A DNA stretch of 64,000 nucleotides from Cotesia glomerata (lineage: Eukaryota > Arthropoda > Insecta > Hymenoptera > Braconidae), in the NCBI RefSeq assembly GCF_020080835.1, contig NC_058167.1, positions 15,275,403 through 15,339,402 of the forward strand, given 5' to 3'. Each line of letters starts with the position of its first letter. Positions within the stretch are counted from its first letter, which is position 1. Below, in pieces: positions 11,454-20,866 of this stretch. Under the pieces are notes generated by a model that did not search any database, was not told where the DNA came from, and saw only the letters and a program-made list of their open reading frames with translations. A program made the translations under genes and the position numbers.

Positions 11454-13181
11454 GGTGAGTAAAAATATAATTGTACTTAATAAAAAATGAAAATTAAGTT
11501 AGCCGACATTGAAAAATTAAAAAGAATTTTTTTTTTTAAAAAATGACTACAAAAAAAAAGAAGAAAAAATTGTCATTTGTTAAAAACTTTAAAAACTCAA
11601 AAAAAAAAAACATAAGTGCAACTTTTTAAAAATATTTTTTCGTTCTAATTTAATTATTAAAAAAAAAATCAAAAAATTAAAAACGTCGGCTAACTTTAGA
11701 AACTTTAGCATCATAATAAAAAAGTAATTTAATAATATAAAAACAAAACAAGTATTTATTTTGGGCTATTTTTATTAAATCAATTAACAACATTATATTA
11801 TTTTCTTGCTCCTAAATACACAATAATATTTAAATGTTATTTTTAAATTTCTCATTCTATTTTATTTATAATTTTTCAATTTTTTTACTTCAAGACCCGT
11901 CATCCTTAATTATTTGTTTTGTTAAATAAAATAAAAATCAAAGTAAAAAAAACAAAATGATTGTATATTTGGTTTGTCCGGAGTCATCGTTTTCGTAAAT
12001 TTATTCATTAAAAATTATTTATTCTTCATTAGTATTTTAATAATTAATCTGTCAGTCGGTTATTTATTTAAAACTCACGATAGACAATGACCAGTTATAA
12101 AATAATAAATCTTAGAAAAAAAAATGATAATTATTCACATACACTCATTCGATTCATTCACTGCGATTTTTATTGTTTTGTTTTATTATAATTAATTAAT
12201 TAATAATTACTTAAGTTTTTAGTCAAACGCTATCTCTCTTTCTCTCATTGTCAGATAATATATTTAATAAATAAATAATGACTTGCGGTTTAGTATAATA
12301 TATAATATAATAAGACTACGTGCAAAGGCTGCGGGCTTATCAAATAAACATTTCACTCTCATTCATGCCAATTGTTCAATAGATACACGAGCCTTTGCAT
12401 TCAAATAAATAATCCAATTAATATTAATATAACCAAGCGTTTGCTACTCCCTCTTTCTTCATTAAAATTGACCAAGGATGAATTTTTAAATTTAATTAAT
12501 CAATTATGCACACGCTAATTTAATTTTTTTTTTCTTTTAAATTCGAGCTTAAAAATCAATTGATTTTCGATTAATTAAGACTACTTTTTGAAATATTTTT
12601 TATTGCAATTGATTGAATCGCTACCAGACTTATTTAATCCCTATTTTTTTTTTTCCTTAATCATGTTTTTTTTTCCATAGTTTCATTTATTTATTTATAG
12701 TTTTTCGTTAGTAACATTAGTTGTACAATATAGAATAGAGAAAGAGATTTGAGAGGGGTACACATAATAACATCAGGACAAAATAATTAAATTTCCGTAC
12801 TAACTATCTTTAGTAACTAATTTTGATAATGATAGTCCTAATAATTTTAAAATTTCGGTTCCGTGACTAGATTTATTTTTATTAAAATTATTTTTATATA
12901 CATAGATACAGAATTAATCAAAAATAAATTTATAAAATAATAAAATCAGTATAAAAAATTTTTTTAATTACAATTGATATGAAATTACATTAAAATATAA
13001 TAAAATAAAATATATATAAAATAAAAAGCGTGTAAATATTTAAAAATTTTATCACAAAACCGAAATTTATATTATAAATAAAGCTGACAAAACTCTAAAA
13101 TTTCACAACAATCAATCAAACAAACCAATACAACAACAATTACAATAATAAAACAGCATTTAGAGAAAAATTGATTAAAGG

Positions 13182-13212
<31 letters not shown>

Positions 13213-13516
13213 TAATAATTAAAAATATTAAAAATCGGTAAATCGTTTTCTGTCCGTAGTTTAACAATTCGCGTGTAGTCGCGTCTAATAGAATAAAGGC
13301 TATCGTTTAATTAAAATTCGGTCCCAGCTCTCTCGTAGCATCTCTTTAAATAATGCGTATAATTAATTAAATATTGTTGAACACAGGGTTCAAGACCCAT
13401 TTTACTTCTTTCTTTTTATATCATTTGATGTACTCTCTTGATTTCCCGATTGGATTTATTTATTTTAATAATTAGTAATAATTTAAGGGATCATTATTAC
13501 GTGAGGGTGATTGTTG
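11454..13516. other. AT-rich region, probable CASK 3' untranslated region at its right end
   Basis: No coding sequence is seen. Immediately 3' of the CASK stop (lower coordinates) lies AT-rich DNA with several AATAAA signals on the minus strand, so part is likely 3' UTR; its end cannot be placed. There is an AAT trinucleotide run at about 13183-13213. Confidence 0.5.
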
Positions 13517-15128
13517 TCAGTAGACCCATCTCACTGGCGTCCACTGCGGTGTCTTTTGTATTTTATCGATTGCGCCTTCCAGCTGAGCAATCGTCTCATC
13601 AATATCGTCATTGATGATCGTCAGATCGAAGAAATGTCCGTACGCCTGCTTCAGCATGTCCGACTCCTTTCCAAGTCTTTCCAGACTTCCGTCGTACTGT
13701 AGTCAAAAATTTTATTCAAGTTAATTGAATGATTTATTTGAGAAAGCCCATAAGTCAAAAATAGTAAATTTTTCAGGAGAAGCAAAAAACATTTTTCTCG
13801 GTTAAGTTTGCATTAACATCATGAACCAATGATGAATAATAATAATGTTAGTTCGAGCATAAAAAAAATTTAATTGTTAATTACTATTATTTATAATAAT
13901 GATTTCAAGTTGATTGACTTATTATGGGGTTTCTCACCAAAACGAATATAATAGTAATAAAATCATTAATATTATTAATTTTTCTCCCTCAATCATTTAT
14001 TATATTTATAAAATTAAGCACAAAATATGTATTGGAACTACAATTAACGAAAATTATAATAAATCATCTATTTTTAAATTCAAATTAGTGAATTGAGAGT
14101 CAACAATAAAACAAACAACATTTTAATTTATCACAATCTAACTTTATAAAACTAACAATTGCAAAAATTATTTAAATCAAAGTATTTAACAGTAAATATA
14201 ATATATTTTCATTTAGTTATCATTAATTAAATTAATTTTAGAATTTAAATCAGTTAAATCAGTGTCAACAACCAAACAAAATATTTTTAATTTTAATCCA
14301 TCAAGCGAAAATTGTAAAACTCATTAAAATTCAAATATTTAACAGTAAATTTACTTTCTAATTATCTAATAATCAATTATTTTAAAATTAAAGTCAGTGA
14401 AATCACATCAAACAATAAAACAATAATTTAATTCAATTTTTTTAAACCCATACTAAGAAAATTATGAAAATTTAAGTATTTTGCATTGAACTGAATTTTT
14501 CTTCAGAAATTTATTTTTGGAATTTTGAAATTGAATGTTTATTCGAAAAATCCCTTGAGTCACTGACTTATGGGGTTTCTCAATTAAACGAGATTTGTAT
14601 TAACCAATTGTTTCTCGGTTTTGAACGCGGATTTAATATTTTTTGGTGCTGGTATAAGTGAGGGGAAATTCAAAGAACCGAAGAATGCAATAAACCCGAT
14701 TTAAAAAAAAAATATTACTCAAATAAACGATTCATTTAAAGTTAAAAAAATATTTTATACTTACGTCATTAAGATTTTGTACGATGGGTGCAGCGATAAA
14801 AACAACATAAGGAGCAAACTCAGCGGTACGAAGTATTTTTAATGCTTGAGGTTCAACGTCTAGAATAGCCATTTTTCCTTCTTCGTGGATTTTTCTTATC
14901 GTATCTAACTTGGTACCGTACATTGCGTCCTCGTGTGTACCTATATTTAATCAATAATTTATAATTATTCATTCAAGTGAAAAATTTCATCTTAATAATA
15001 ATAATAAAAAATAAAATTACCGTATTCTAAGTATTCATTAGCGCTGATATCCGTCATCATTTCATCATGTGTGACAAAATAGTAATTGCGTCCACTCTCT
15101 TCGTCGTTTCGTGGAGGCCTCGTTGTAT
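13517..15128 (-). CDS. CASK: CASK, C-terminal guanylate-kinase-like domain (last three coding exons)
   Basis: CASK is a membrane-associated guanylate kinase scaffold at synapses and epithelial junctions, with domains CaM kinase, two L27, PDZ, SH3 and guanylate kinase. Only the last domain is here. Exons are 15021-15128, 14765-14940 and 13517-13696, with phases agreeing (each splits a codon or joins in phase 0) and GT-AG borders throughout. They give about 153 residues, from TTRPPRNDEESG (the GK binding motif region) through YYFVTHDEM, EYLEYG, MYGTKLDTI, ILDVEPQALK and TAEFAPYVVFIAAP to the terminal PQWTPVRWVY and TGA. This order and wording match animal CASK more closely than other MPP proteins. 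The first exon starts inside a codon, so at least one upstream exon (with the P-loop-like part) is missing. None is visible up to the N gap. Confidence 0.96.
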
Positions 15129-15503
15129 CTGTAGTTTAATTTAATTCACAAATTTATTAGATAAATTTATTAATTAAATAAATGATAATTAATAAATTTG
15201 TATTTTTGTTTCGTAATTTAAATAAATAATTTATCAATTATTGAAATTTAAAAAATGTCCTACGCTATAAATTTATTGATGATATAAAATCCATCAGATA
15301 GGAAATGTCTAGAACAAATAAAAGATTTGATCTTTATATCGATATAACTATGTTCTATTTATATTATTATTTTCAGTCATAATTGGAACAAAAAATGAGA
15401 CTGAGTTCGATCTATAGTTGACTAGTTTTATAAACGCATGAATTAATTTTAAAGGAGGAAGTGGAATAAAAAATACAAAATTGAAGATGGAGATAGTTAA
15501 TAC

Positions 15504-15522
15504 CCTCGTCAGAGCGGGCCAT
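15504..15522 (-). other. Possible alternative first coding exon of CASK
   Basis: On the minus strand an ATG at 15522 opens six codons (MARSDE) followed by one base and a GTATTA donor. The phase agrees with the CASK exon at 15021-15128, which would give MARSDE joined to TTRPPR through a split Asp codon. The canonical protein should have His there, so this is either an alternative start or coincidence (one chance in three on phase alone). Confidence 0.25.
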
Positions 15523-16117
15523 GAAGGAGATAATCTCTCTCAATTTTTTCGGTTTCTTCAGTGTATTAAAAATAATGTTACTTAGAACAAAAAAATTAAT
15601 TATTAAAACAAAACTATTTTAACGATGACATTAAAATTAAAAAGCATTTGTAATTTTTTTTTCTTCAAATAAATTGTAACGAAAAAATAAAAGATAATAA
15701 AAATTTATTTCAAACGAATTTCACGTTGTTATTTAATTATTAAAAATTGACGGCTGTCATCGCCTAAAAAATGTAATCTCCTAGATAAACATTAATCAGT
15801 GAATAAAACTAAATTGAAGAAGTTAGCTAAATAATAAAAGAAATAGATAGTAAACAAATGGTAAGTAAACACTCGTGTGACCTCTAGCTGAAAGAATGAG
15901 AGTCTTGAGTAAATATAATGGTTATTGACCGACAGAGAGTGTGTGTGGGTGGTCAAGATTAATTTTCTCCAAACGTAATAAACACCAATAAAAATATTTA
16001 CTTAGCGTAATAATTTATTACAACATGGTATTTACCTTTCCTCAGTCAACGGTCGTTATTATCCAGCATACTCGTTCAATCATCAGACCAGATAAACGAT
16101 AAACGTCTATCTAAATG
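15523..16117. other. Non-coding stretch between CASK and the small membrane protein gene
   Basis: AT-rich DNA with no recognised coding exon. I looked here for the missing upstream GK exon of CASK (it should end in Pro-His with one extra base) and did not find it. Confidence 0.4.
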
Positions 16118-16499
16118 TCACAGTTTATCGACGTTAATCCTTAGCCTCTGACAATAATACCCAACAACTGAAATTAATAAGCCCGACGTGACAATCCAAT
16201 TGCTCGTATTTTTTGACAGTGAGGGAAACTTATCCGCTGGAATGGACTTCCTCGGAGGCTGTTTCTGTTGGAAAAACGAAAAAAACTGAGTGAAAAATGA
16301 ATTTTTATGCTTGTGTCTTCCAATCCTAATTTTTACCAAGTTCCAATAGAATTTTAGCACTTACCTATTTTACTAGCGCGGTACTCAGCATGATAATCAC
16401 AATCGGACACTGTTAACTCGTGTTCAAGGCACTACACTAATAAAAAAGTTTTATTTTTAATCACTTGTCACTAATTAAAATTCTTACTCTGGCAGCCAT
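16118..16499 (-). CDS. Probable 52-residue single-pass membrane protein
   Basis: A four-codon exon (16488-16499, MAAR) sits in an AAGATGGCTGCC start context and ends at a GTAAGA donor. Joined in phase 0 to 16118-16264, it gives 52 residues: a basic, proline-containing N-terminus (KQPPRK), a Ser/Asn-rich linker, one hydrophobic helix (about residues 25-40, WIVTSGLLISVVGYY) and a short charged tail (CQRLRINVDKL), then TGA. The layout resembles small subunits of mitochondrial or ER membrane complexes, but I do not recognise the family. A third segment, 16365-16431, has good splice sites at both ends and is open after MAAR (CLEHELTVSDCDYH...), but its inclusion shifts the frame and stops translation 11 codons into the last exon. 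It may be a regulatory (poison) exon. The splice model is inferred. Confidence 0.5.
16365..16431 (-). other. Possible skipped (poison) exon of the small membrane protein gene
   Basis: 67 bp bounded by an AG acceptor (GTGTAG) and a GTAAGT donor. It is open in frame with the MAAR exon and adds about 22 residues. Because 67 is not a multiple of three, including it puts the last exon into a frame that ends early at TAA. The transmembrane segment is encoded only when it is skipped. Confidence 0.4.
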
Positions 16500-16794
16500 C
16501 TTGCCGACAAGCATGCTTCGGAATATAAGAGTCCGCGCACGCGCCCATCTTTCATCCCGACTAAGACCGAAGTTTGCGTGCCGTTTTTCAGAATTCGAAT
16601 TTTCTAATAATTTTTATAATTAAAAAATTGTAAATTTAATTAAGGTAAAAATAACAAAATTATAATTATTATTGGAATTTACACTTTATTTTTGCTTTAA
16701 TTTTATTTTTTTTCAAGCTTTTTTTTGTAGTTTTAAAAAAATATTAATCGTTAAAATATTGTTTATCATACAATCGTTTCATAAAATTTATTTA

Positions 16795-16934
16795 AGGTAA
16801 AAGCCCCAATAGATGATCATGTACCAGTATATGATCACTCCATGTATTTGTATACCTATATTTGTGAATATAGATATACAAATACATGGAGTGATCATAT
16901 ACTGGTACGTGATCATCTATTGGGGCTTTTACCT
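16795..16934. mobile_element. 140-bp near-perfect palindromic MITE, copy 1
   Basis: It starts AGGTAAAAGCCCCAATAGAT and ends with the complement. The two halves pair over almost the whole length, with a few mismatches. TA flanks both sides (16793-16794, 16935-16936). The only other copy in the window is 37081-37220, in opposite orientation judged by the central bases. Confidence 0.93.
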
Positions 16935-16936
16935 TA

Positions 16937-18280
16937 CTTAAAAATCTAATTATCTATTATTTTCTTAAAGAATCAAAATGCACTAACTAAAATTTTAAAT
17001 TTCAAGCTTTCGTTCTGCGCGTTGACATCTGACCGACCTGTAGAGCCACCTGCAGCTTGTTTTGTAAGTGATACAATGATCCCGCGTCCTTATGTCACAT
17101 TCTGTAGTTCATTGCGCCAATGATAAACAATATTTATTACACAGGTGTTGTTTTTATTAATAAATAATTTTCATTCCTGAAGCATCACCATATCTTATTT
17201 TACATTTGTGTAAATAAATATATAATATACGTAAGTAAAAAAAGTAAAAATCATAATAACAAAGCAGTGATGTTAACTGATAATTTTATTGTTTGTAATA
17301 TTTATAATGCATTCTTATGGGAGCACGCTTATGGAAGGGATAAACGAGTACAGATTGCAGTGCGTGGTCTAGTCAGATTTGTCGTTCCATCGAATGTAAA
17401 TCAGCGTTTGTCGATTAATTATTCATCATTGCAACTCTATTAATTTTGCAACCTAACTGCTCTTTTGCACTCCGTGACATGTTTATTTTTGTTTTATTTC
17501 TAATTAATGTAATTAAAAATTTTTATTTTTTATTTTAACCATTTAATTGTTTATTAGTTTTAAAAAAATTATCAGCTCTTAGTTTCAACTCTGAAATAAA
17601 AAATTGAAAAATTTAGTTATTCGAAATTTGTTTTTTATTTTTTATATTTTATAGTGGATTGATCCAAAAAATCGAAAGAAAAAAATTTTTTATACCCTTT
17701 TTTTCCTAATTTTTTCAATTCTTAGGAGCAAAATATAAGATCTTTAATACTATCTCAAGTATTATGTAGAAAAAAAAATTAAAATATTAAATGAAATTCA
17801 ATTTTTGTAGTACTTGGTTGAATTTTTTCTATACGGAAAAAAATTTGCTGTACTAAATGATAATTAATAGGTAATAATAAATTTTTTAAACACTGAAATT
17901 GCTATTTTGATAATTAATTTGCAATATTATTTATAATTTATTTTTTTCTGTGTATCAATTCGCCAAATAGCAGGACAAAATTTAAACAAAAAAAGTATAC
18001 ATTTCTAAAATTTTCGATCTTTTATTGTTAAAAATAAAAATAAACATTTTTAATTACATTCTCATTACCATTAATTGAAAATTTTTTTTAATAATGAAAA
18101 AATTTATCACTATTAACACATCACATAATATTTTATGTTAAATGCACAATCCACTTTAAAAAAATGATTAAATAATAAAAAACCATCTGTTCACTTATTA
18201 ATTATCCTATTTGACGAGTAAAGCGAATTATAGGCTTTTAATAAATAAATATATCATTGACAGAAATTTGATTTGAATAA
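16937..18280. other. Non-coding region upstream of the small gene
   Basis: AT-rich with no coding exon. At 17041-17059 TAGAGCCACCTGCAGCTTG resembles, as its complement, the CTCF core and parallels the site at 11060. A weak possible hairpin element with ends ATACGGAAAAAAA and TTTTTTTCTGTGTAT lies at about 17830-17957. Confidence 0.4.
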
Positions 18281-18440
18281 AGCGCGCGTTATACCGGTGT
18301 CTTAGATACTTTACCGCGCGTATAATCAAGCGGCGTCGCGACGCGTCGGTGTTACGACCGACACTAAAGCGTCGCAGGGGCGCACGTTGTTATCAGTGAA
18401 TTTTCCACGCGTGCGCACTACCCGGAAACGGATATCTATT
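18281..18440. promoter_or_regulatory. CpG-rich island, possible promoter
   Basis: About 160 bp with many CpGs (GCGCGCG, CCGCGCG, GGCGTCGCGACGCGTCGG, CACGCGTGCGC) in a strongly AT-rich setting, including the small inverted repeat GTCGGTGTTACGACCGAC. It looks like a promoter or 5' exon of an unidentified transcript, perhaps an upstream CASK promoter. No TATA box or ORF decides the strand. Confidence 0.45.
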
Positions 18441-18870
18441 ACTGAGTATTTTTTTGTCCTTACCATGAAACAAGGAGAATATATATATATAGTAAGACAG
18501 GAGGTATAATAGAATAGAGTCTATCCTTTAAACACATTTTTGCCACTAACTTCCTCGGTCTTTAATGTCTTGCAAACTCATTCGATTCCACCCACGTCTG
18601 AACACGTCTTGCTTTTGTATTATGCTTTAATTGAACATTATAATTTTATTATGGATTGTGTCAAGTAACTCTAAATTTTTCTTAGCAATAATTATCAGTA
18701 TGATTATCTTTTTCTCGTTACGGAAATCGATAATTCTCTCTCACCTGTTAATACAATTTGGCATTGTCTTTCAGTCGATATTCACGTCGTCACCGTTTTT
18801 ATTCTAATTAAATTAAAATATCGATTCTTCAACATTGCGAAATGTCCTGCTCGTCGAAACCTTTTTTTTA

Positions 18871-20415
18871 GGGGTGTGCGAATATTCGAGTTTACGAATA
18901 ATTCGCCTCGAATTCGAATCGAATTATTCGATTCGAATTTCGAATCGAATATTCGAATAATTCGAATCGTTCGAATAATTCGAATAGTTCGAATAATTCG
19001 AATCGTTCGAATAGCTCAAATAATTCAAACAGTCGTTTTCTGTTAATAAACTGATTAATTTTTGTGTAAAAATTAATTTGTTTTATTTTATTTGACTAAA
19101 TAAAGTCTTCATAATTATTCGATAGTAAAGTCTGCTTATTATTTGTAATAAATATCTCTTGGTGTATTCGGACTCCCCGCCTCGGGGCACCTCGCTATTT
19201 TGACATTTTTCCGGAAAAATTCGATTTCTTTAATAAATGAGATCTACAGGCACGATAGATCAGACATTGAAAAAGTGTAAATATAGACTATGGAAATTCT
19301 ATAGCTTTATCTCTAGCTAAGATTATTTAAATTAATTTATTTTTCTCTTAACTGAAATAAATTACGTCTATAGCTATATTACATTATATTAATATTTACA
19401 TAGCCCACATGAATTTTTTATGAATTTTATATATTCCACAAATATGGGAAATATCATATAGGTTTATAAAATATATGAAAAAAATCGTGTGCGTACTCAA
19501 ATGAAAGGTCTCGATGAGCGTAACATCAGGATGAGCTTATGTCTTAAAAAATGTCAAGAATTGAAGAATGACTTTGTATTTTGTCTACTGATGATATGTT
19601 TAACGATACAAGCTCATCCTCGAGTTACACTTATCGAGATCTATCATTTAAATACCCACACGAATTTTTTATATATTTTATATATTTCACAAATATGATA
19701 CACAGTAAAAAATTTTGCGTCATTGCGTCAAAAAATTATGTGTTAAAAATTTTTGTGTTAAATATTTAACACTTTTATGTGTAAATTTAACATTAATTGT
19801 GTTAAATTAACACAGAAAAATGTTAAATTAACACAAAAAAGTGTAAAATATTTAACATAAAAATTTTTAACACAAAATTTTTTGACGCAATGACGCAAAA
19901 TTTTTTACTGTGTAAATATCATATCTATAAAATCTTTTATTAAAAAGCTTATGCGACGTATTCATTGTTGTCGCTTTTCATTGCTACCTTTACACTCTTT
20001 CAATGTCTGAACCATCGTGTCGTAGATCTTATTTAAAATAAAATCGAATTTTCCCGGAGAAATGTCAAAATGACGAGGTGCCCCGAAACAGGGGGTCCGA
20101 ATACACCAAGAAATATTTATTACAAATATAATAAGCAGCCTTTACTATCAAATAATTATGAAGACTCCTTTAGTCAAATAAAATCAAACGAATTAATTTT
20201 TACATAAAAATTAGTTGGTTTATCGACAGAAAACGACTGTGTCAATTATTTAAAATATTCGAACTATTCGAATTATTCGAACTATTCGAATTATTCGAAC
20301 TATTCGAATCATTCAAACTATTCGAATTATTCAAACTATTCGAATATTCGATTCGAATTTCGAATCGAATAGTACTATTCGATTCGATTCGATTCGAACA
20401 CTATTCGCACACCCC
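18871..20415. mobile_element. 1.5 kb fold-back element with TTCGAA-rich ends
   Basis: It begins GGGGTGTGCGAATATTCGA and ends TTCGCACACCCC, with TA at 18869-18870 and 20416-20417. Both ends carry arrays of overlapping TTCGAAT units (about 18884-19012 and 20258-20402). Further in, about 19020-19280 pairs with 19990-20240 in inverted order, including the marker GGTGTATTCGGACTCCCCG and its diverged complement near 20090. No transposase frame is present, so it is a non-autonomous element. A younger hairpin element sits inside it. Confidence 0.88.
19701..19912. mobile_element. 212-bp hairpin MITE nested in the fold-back element
   Basis: Ends CACAGTAAAAAATTTTGCGT and complement, interior of GTGTTAAAT-type inverted repeats, TA on both sides. 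It interrupts the second of two internal near-repeats of the host element: about 19400-19470 shows the uninterrupted form (AAATATGGGAAATATCATAT), while the other copy is split between 19698 and 19913. Confidence 0.88.
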
Positions 20416-20766
20416 TATTAAATAAATAAAAGTATAAATATAAGAAAATACTTTATTGCGTTTTAATTCATTTCAAATACATAACATTACTTTAGAATTT
20501 AAAATAAATAATTTTTATGAATAATTTTACTATAAATAATTGTAATTCTCAAGAAAAGTATGCATTGTTATTTGTTAATAAAATAAATTTTTAAATATAG
20601 AAATACGTGACTAGATTGCTTTTTTAGTTAAAAATTTTTAATCCTTAATTAATATTGTTTAAACTTAACATTCCGTTATAAAGATTATACGAATGGATGC
20701 GCAGTATGTTTTAGTTGTTAAGAAAATACATCGGTCACAACAGCTTAATATAAATAAATAATATTT

Positions 20767-20866
20767 NNNNNNNNNNNNNNNNNNNNNNNNNNNNNNNNNN
20801 NNNNNNNNNNNNNNNNNNNNNNNNNNNNNNNNNNNNNNNNNNNNNNNNNNNNNNNNNNNNNNNNNN
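20767..20866. other. Assembly gap (100 N)
   Basis: Exactly 100 N, the customary placeholder for a gap of unknown size. Order and distance of what lies on each side are less certain than the coordinates imply. Confidence 0.99.

Noticed and set aside
17829..17958. Possible small hairpin element with ATACGGAAAAAAA ends
   Set aside because: The end match is short and dominated by A/T runs, so chance is not excluded.
19489..19769. Two overlapping open frames of about 62-69 codons inside the fold-back element
   Set aside because: The sequence there is part of inverted internal repeats and one frame runs into the nested MITE. No transposase motif is seen.
18884..20402. CRISPR-like short repeats (TTCGAAT arrays)
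   Set aside because: There are no spacers, the units overlap, and the arrays are the ends of a eukaryotic fold-back element.
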